A stretch of DNA of 64,000 nt from Paralvinella palmiformis (lineage: Eukaryota > Annelida > Polychaeta > Terebellida > Alvinellidae): assembly GCA_025642065.1 (NCBI GenBank), contig JAODUP010000449.1, forward strand, positions 180,001 to 244,000, in the 5' to 3' direction. Shown one piece after another: positions 61,483 to 64,000 of the stretch. The first letter of the stretch is position 1, and each line of letters begins with the position of its first letter. Both the position numbers and the translations under genes were made by a program. The notes beneath the pieces were generated by a model. The model did no database searches. It was not told the origin of the DNA and worked only from the letters and a program-made list of their open reading frames with translations.

Positions 61483-61621
61483 TAGTAGTGTATGAAAATG
61501 CACTGGTACATATAATTATGCCTCTAAATGACTCAACAGCATACTGAATTCAAAGTAGTAACCTTTCATGCTGAAGGTTTTACAAAGTCCCCCCCCCCCC
61601 GAGCATGTCGGTGAACGTACG

Positions 61622-64000
61622 ACCGTAGTAATAGTAGTAGTAGTATTTATTTCCAATTTCAATATCAAATAACGTACACATAATGCAATTTTACAAGTAT
61701 ATTACATATAGAGAAATTGGGGGACCAATGTAGCCGAGGTTGTCTTCCCATTGGCCCCGAACAATCATAGCTAATAATAGTCAGCTCGATAAAACGCCGT
61801 TTGTGTATTTGTAAGTCTGGTCGTGTGTGTATTGGAAGTATGTGGACCAGGTACCAAGGAATCATATAATTACCTAGACATGTATGCATTGACAACAATA
61901 AGGGTTGTTGCATTTTACAGATGCTGAGTAAGTAGCTAAGATGTAACTTTTCAGGGTTTTCTTAGTTTTTTATCTTGAATTACAAGTGGAAAGGATACTA
62001 TTCCAATTGTTCCATATAATGGGAAAATTGACTAACGGCAACTTACTGGATAGTGCAGAGTTACATCGAGGTACATGCATATGACTAGATTGCCTTGTCA
62101 CGCGATTTTCCTGTACCTCAGAATTTAGACGGAATAGGCCATCGAAGGATATAGGAAGTCTCTTGTTAATAAAGTCGTCCATGAACAAACATACGTGGTA
62201 CTGATACATGTCACTTAATTTTAAGATTTCACAATTTTTGAATAAGGGATCGGTATGATTGTTATAACCCGCATTATTAATAATACGAATAGCTCTTTTC
62301 TGCACACAGTTTTCTGAAGGATTGATGAATTGGCGTTCCCCCAAATTAGTAAACCATATGAGATATATGGTTGTATGAGAGCCAGGTATAAACTTTTCAG
62401 ACTGTTTTTTGGTTGGAATTTCTTTACTTGTTTTATGCCATATAAGGCCCGAGAAATCTTATTTTTCACGTAAATCAAATGATATTTCCATGAAAGAGTC
62501 TCGTCCAGAAAGACACCAAGAAATTTGGTGGTTTTCTCTTGGAATTGAAAACCCAATTTGCTCTAAATGAGTACCACCAACTGAAATGTCCAAGATGTTA
62601 AAATCCAAATTTTTGTACCACCTTTGAAAACCATATATTTTGTTTTGTTTTTATTTAGCGAGAGACCATTTGCACAAAACCATTCAAATAAGTTATTCAT
62701 TTCTACATTTGCCCTTTGATATAAGGTGTAAATATCAGTATCACTAATGTTTAAAAGAAGTGTCGTCTGCAAAAGATAATATATGTGCATTTGTGGATTT
62801 TGATATATCATTAACATACATTAGGTATAGCAAAGGACCTAGGATAGATCCTTGTGGTACCCCACAGTTCATGAATTCAATATCTGACTTCTTTTTACCG
62901 ATTTGAACATATTGTTTCCTATTCACAAGATAACTGGCAAACCATTTGTTGGCGACTCCCCTAATACCGTAGTAATTTAATTTATTTAATAATGTGTCTG
63001 TCTTTATAACATCAAAATTCAAATGCTTTTGAGAGGTCGCAGAAAATAGATAAGGTAACTTGCTTAGGAGTCGAATTATTAGCTATTGCACATTGATTTA
63101 ATAAATGTATAATTGGGTGAATTGTTGAGTGTTTCTCACGAAAACCATACTGATGTTTGTAAATAATATTATTACTATTGAGGAAGCTCATTACCTTGTT
63201 ATACATTATCCTTTCAAATATTTTCGAAAAAGCTGGGAGAAGGCTGATGGGTCTATAGTTTTTTAATTCAGTGGGATTAGCTGATTTGTGTATTGGAATT
63301 ACCTTAGCTATTTTCAGTTGATTGGGAACAATACCGGTAATTATTGATCTATTTATAATGTGTGTCAATGGATATTTAATGTATTCAATAGATTCCTGGA
63401 GTAGTTTGGAGGATATTTCATCATGACCTATACTAAGCTTAGGTTTTAATTTGTTTGTGATTTCGAGGACTTGATCTGGTTCTATAGTTTCCAAAAATTT
63501 TACTGTTTATTTGAGGTGTTTTCAAATAGTCATTAACTTTTTGTACGTTTTAGGGACATTTTCAGAGGTGGTTTTCCCAATTTTTGAAAAATACTTATTG
63601 AAGCTATTTGTTATTTCAGTTTCACCTGAAATATATTTGTTGTCTATTTTGAAAGTCTGGGGCCAGTTAGATTTGTCGTTTTGTTTACCTATTGCTTGTT
63701 TTAGTACTGACCACGTGTTTTTCATATTGTTTTTATTTAATTCTAGGAGATGGGAGTAATAGTTTCTTTTTAGCTCGCGCTTGGCTTTATTGAATAAATT
63801 CAAGTAATTTTTATAGCATTTAATGTTTTCGTCAGTTGGTTTACTAAGTTTCTTTTTAAATAACTTTGCCTTATGTCTGGGTCACGTTTCATGTATTTCT
63901 TATTGAATCGTGTTTTAAGCAAAGGAAATGTTTCGTTGAATATAGTTTTATAGATTGACATAGATTTATCATAAGCGGAGTTAGGACAATCATAACTTAT
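61622..64000 (-). mobile_element. Non-LTR retrotransposon (LINE), 3' part, runs off the right edge
   Basis: Read leftward, this is the reverse-transcriptase region and 3' end of a LINE. The 3' end has ATTTATTTCCAATTT and a short TAG/CTA array at 61622-61646. Upstream of the reverse transcriptase, near 63.6-63.8 kb, is a linker typical of jockey/CR1-like proteins. The 5' end with the expected endonuclease is outside the window. Its 3' sequence recurs at 5282-5412, so more than one copy exists. Assignment to a clade would need the whole protein. Confidence 0.9.
61970..63803 (-). pseudogene. LINE reverse transcriptase, frameshifted
   Basis: Pieces in order: linker (NKYFSKIGKT, 63.6 kb), then YRPISLLPAFSKIFERIMYN and CDLSKAF, then CGVPQGSILGPLLYLMYVND near 62.85 kb, SFADDT near 62.77 kb (the catalytic Asp pair), a palm/thumb segment (LSLNKNKTKYMVF), FLGVFLDETLSW, and a C-terminal part with ISYGLLIWGN and RAIRIINNAG. 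Frames break at about 63.02 kb (after DLSKAF, an apparent extra ATTTTGA-like 7-mer), 62.76 kb (right after FADDT) and 62.56-62.6 kb, and again between 62.2 and 62.34 kb. The catalytic residues are still present but the protein cannot be made as one chain, so this copy is inactive. Confidence 0.9.

Larger units (their letters stand above)
38442..61621. other. Upstream region: repeats, no supported host coding exon
   Basis: It holds the SINEs, tandem repeats and remnants listed separately. Reading frames here are short and lack conserved motifs. 54150-55600 and 55930-56600 show nothing recognisable beyond short fragments and a few homopolymers. Because the receptor is transcribed leftward, its 5' non-coding exon(s) and promoter may lie here. 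Confidence 0.55.

Overview
The window reads as animal nuclear DNA, most likely from a lophotrochozoan and probably a mollusc. It is AT-rich, crowded with microsatellites and tRNA-derived SINEs, and its one clear host gene is split into short exons with GT-AG introns. The organism is inferred from gene and repeat style only.

Host gene (minus strand, about 0.1-38.4 kb). Six coding exons with exact donor/acceptor and phase agreement encode a nuclear receptor of NR1-like type: 38441-38197 (N-terminus and zinc finger 1), 37219-37069 (zinc finger 2), 24289-24036 (hinge, start of the ligand-binding domain, LBD), 19740-19512 (helix 3 and LBD signature), 7496-7272 (mid LBD), 4340-4093 (helices 9-12, AF-2, stop). 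From the first Met in the zinc-finger-1 exon the product is 440 residues. Finger 1 carries P-box CEACKG, and finger 2 has eight rather than five residues between its first two cysteines.

The notable feature lies downstream. A second pair of exons, 1888-1664 and 355-111, encodes the same part of an LBD (mid LBD to AF-2 and stop). Splice phases match, the first exon has the same length (225 nt), and protein identity to the upstream pair is only about 30-37%. No second DNA-binding domain or upstream LBD exon is visible. The simplest reading is one receptor gene with two alternative C-terminal LBD halves; a partial tandem duplicate is the alternative.

Repeats. At least four tRNA-headed SINE families are present, here called A (ATC/GAT tail), B (GTGA tail), C (about 360 bp) and D (ATT tail). 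Several A copies and one C copy have clear target-site duplications. A frameshifted non-LTR retrotransposon occupies 61.6 kb to the right edge on the minus strand, and a 5'-truncated piece with the same 3' end lies at 5.3 kb. A second LINE remnant at 59.8-60.3 kb shares its 3' end with SINE C. A MITE-like element with repeated 15-mers sits at 26.2-26.5 kb and a hAT-like remnant at 53.3-53.65 kb. A 465 bp CAGA tract lies at 13.1-13.6 kb.

From 38.4 to 61.6 kb I see no supported host coding exon. This stretch is upstream of the receptor and may hold its 5' non-coding exons and promoter; a CpG-richer patch at 58.6-59.6 kb is a candidate.
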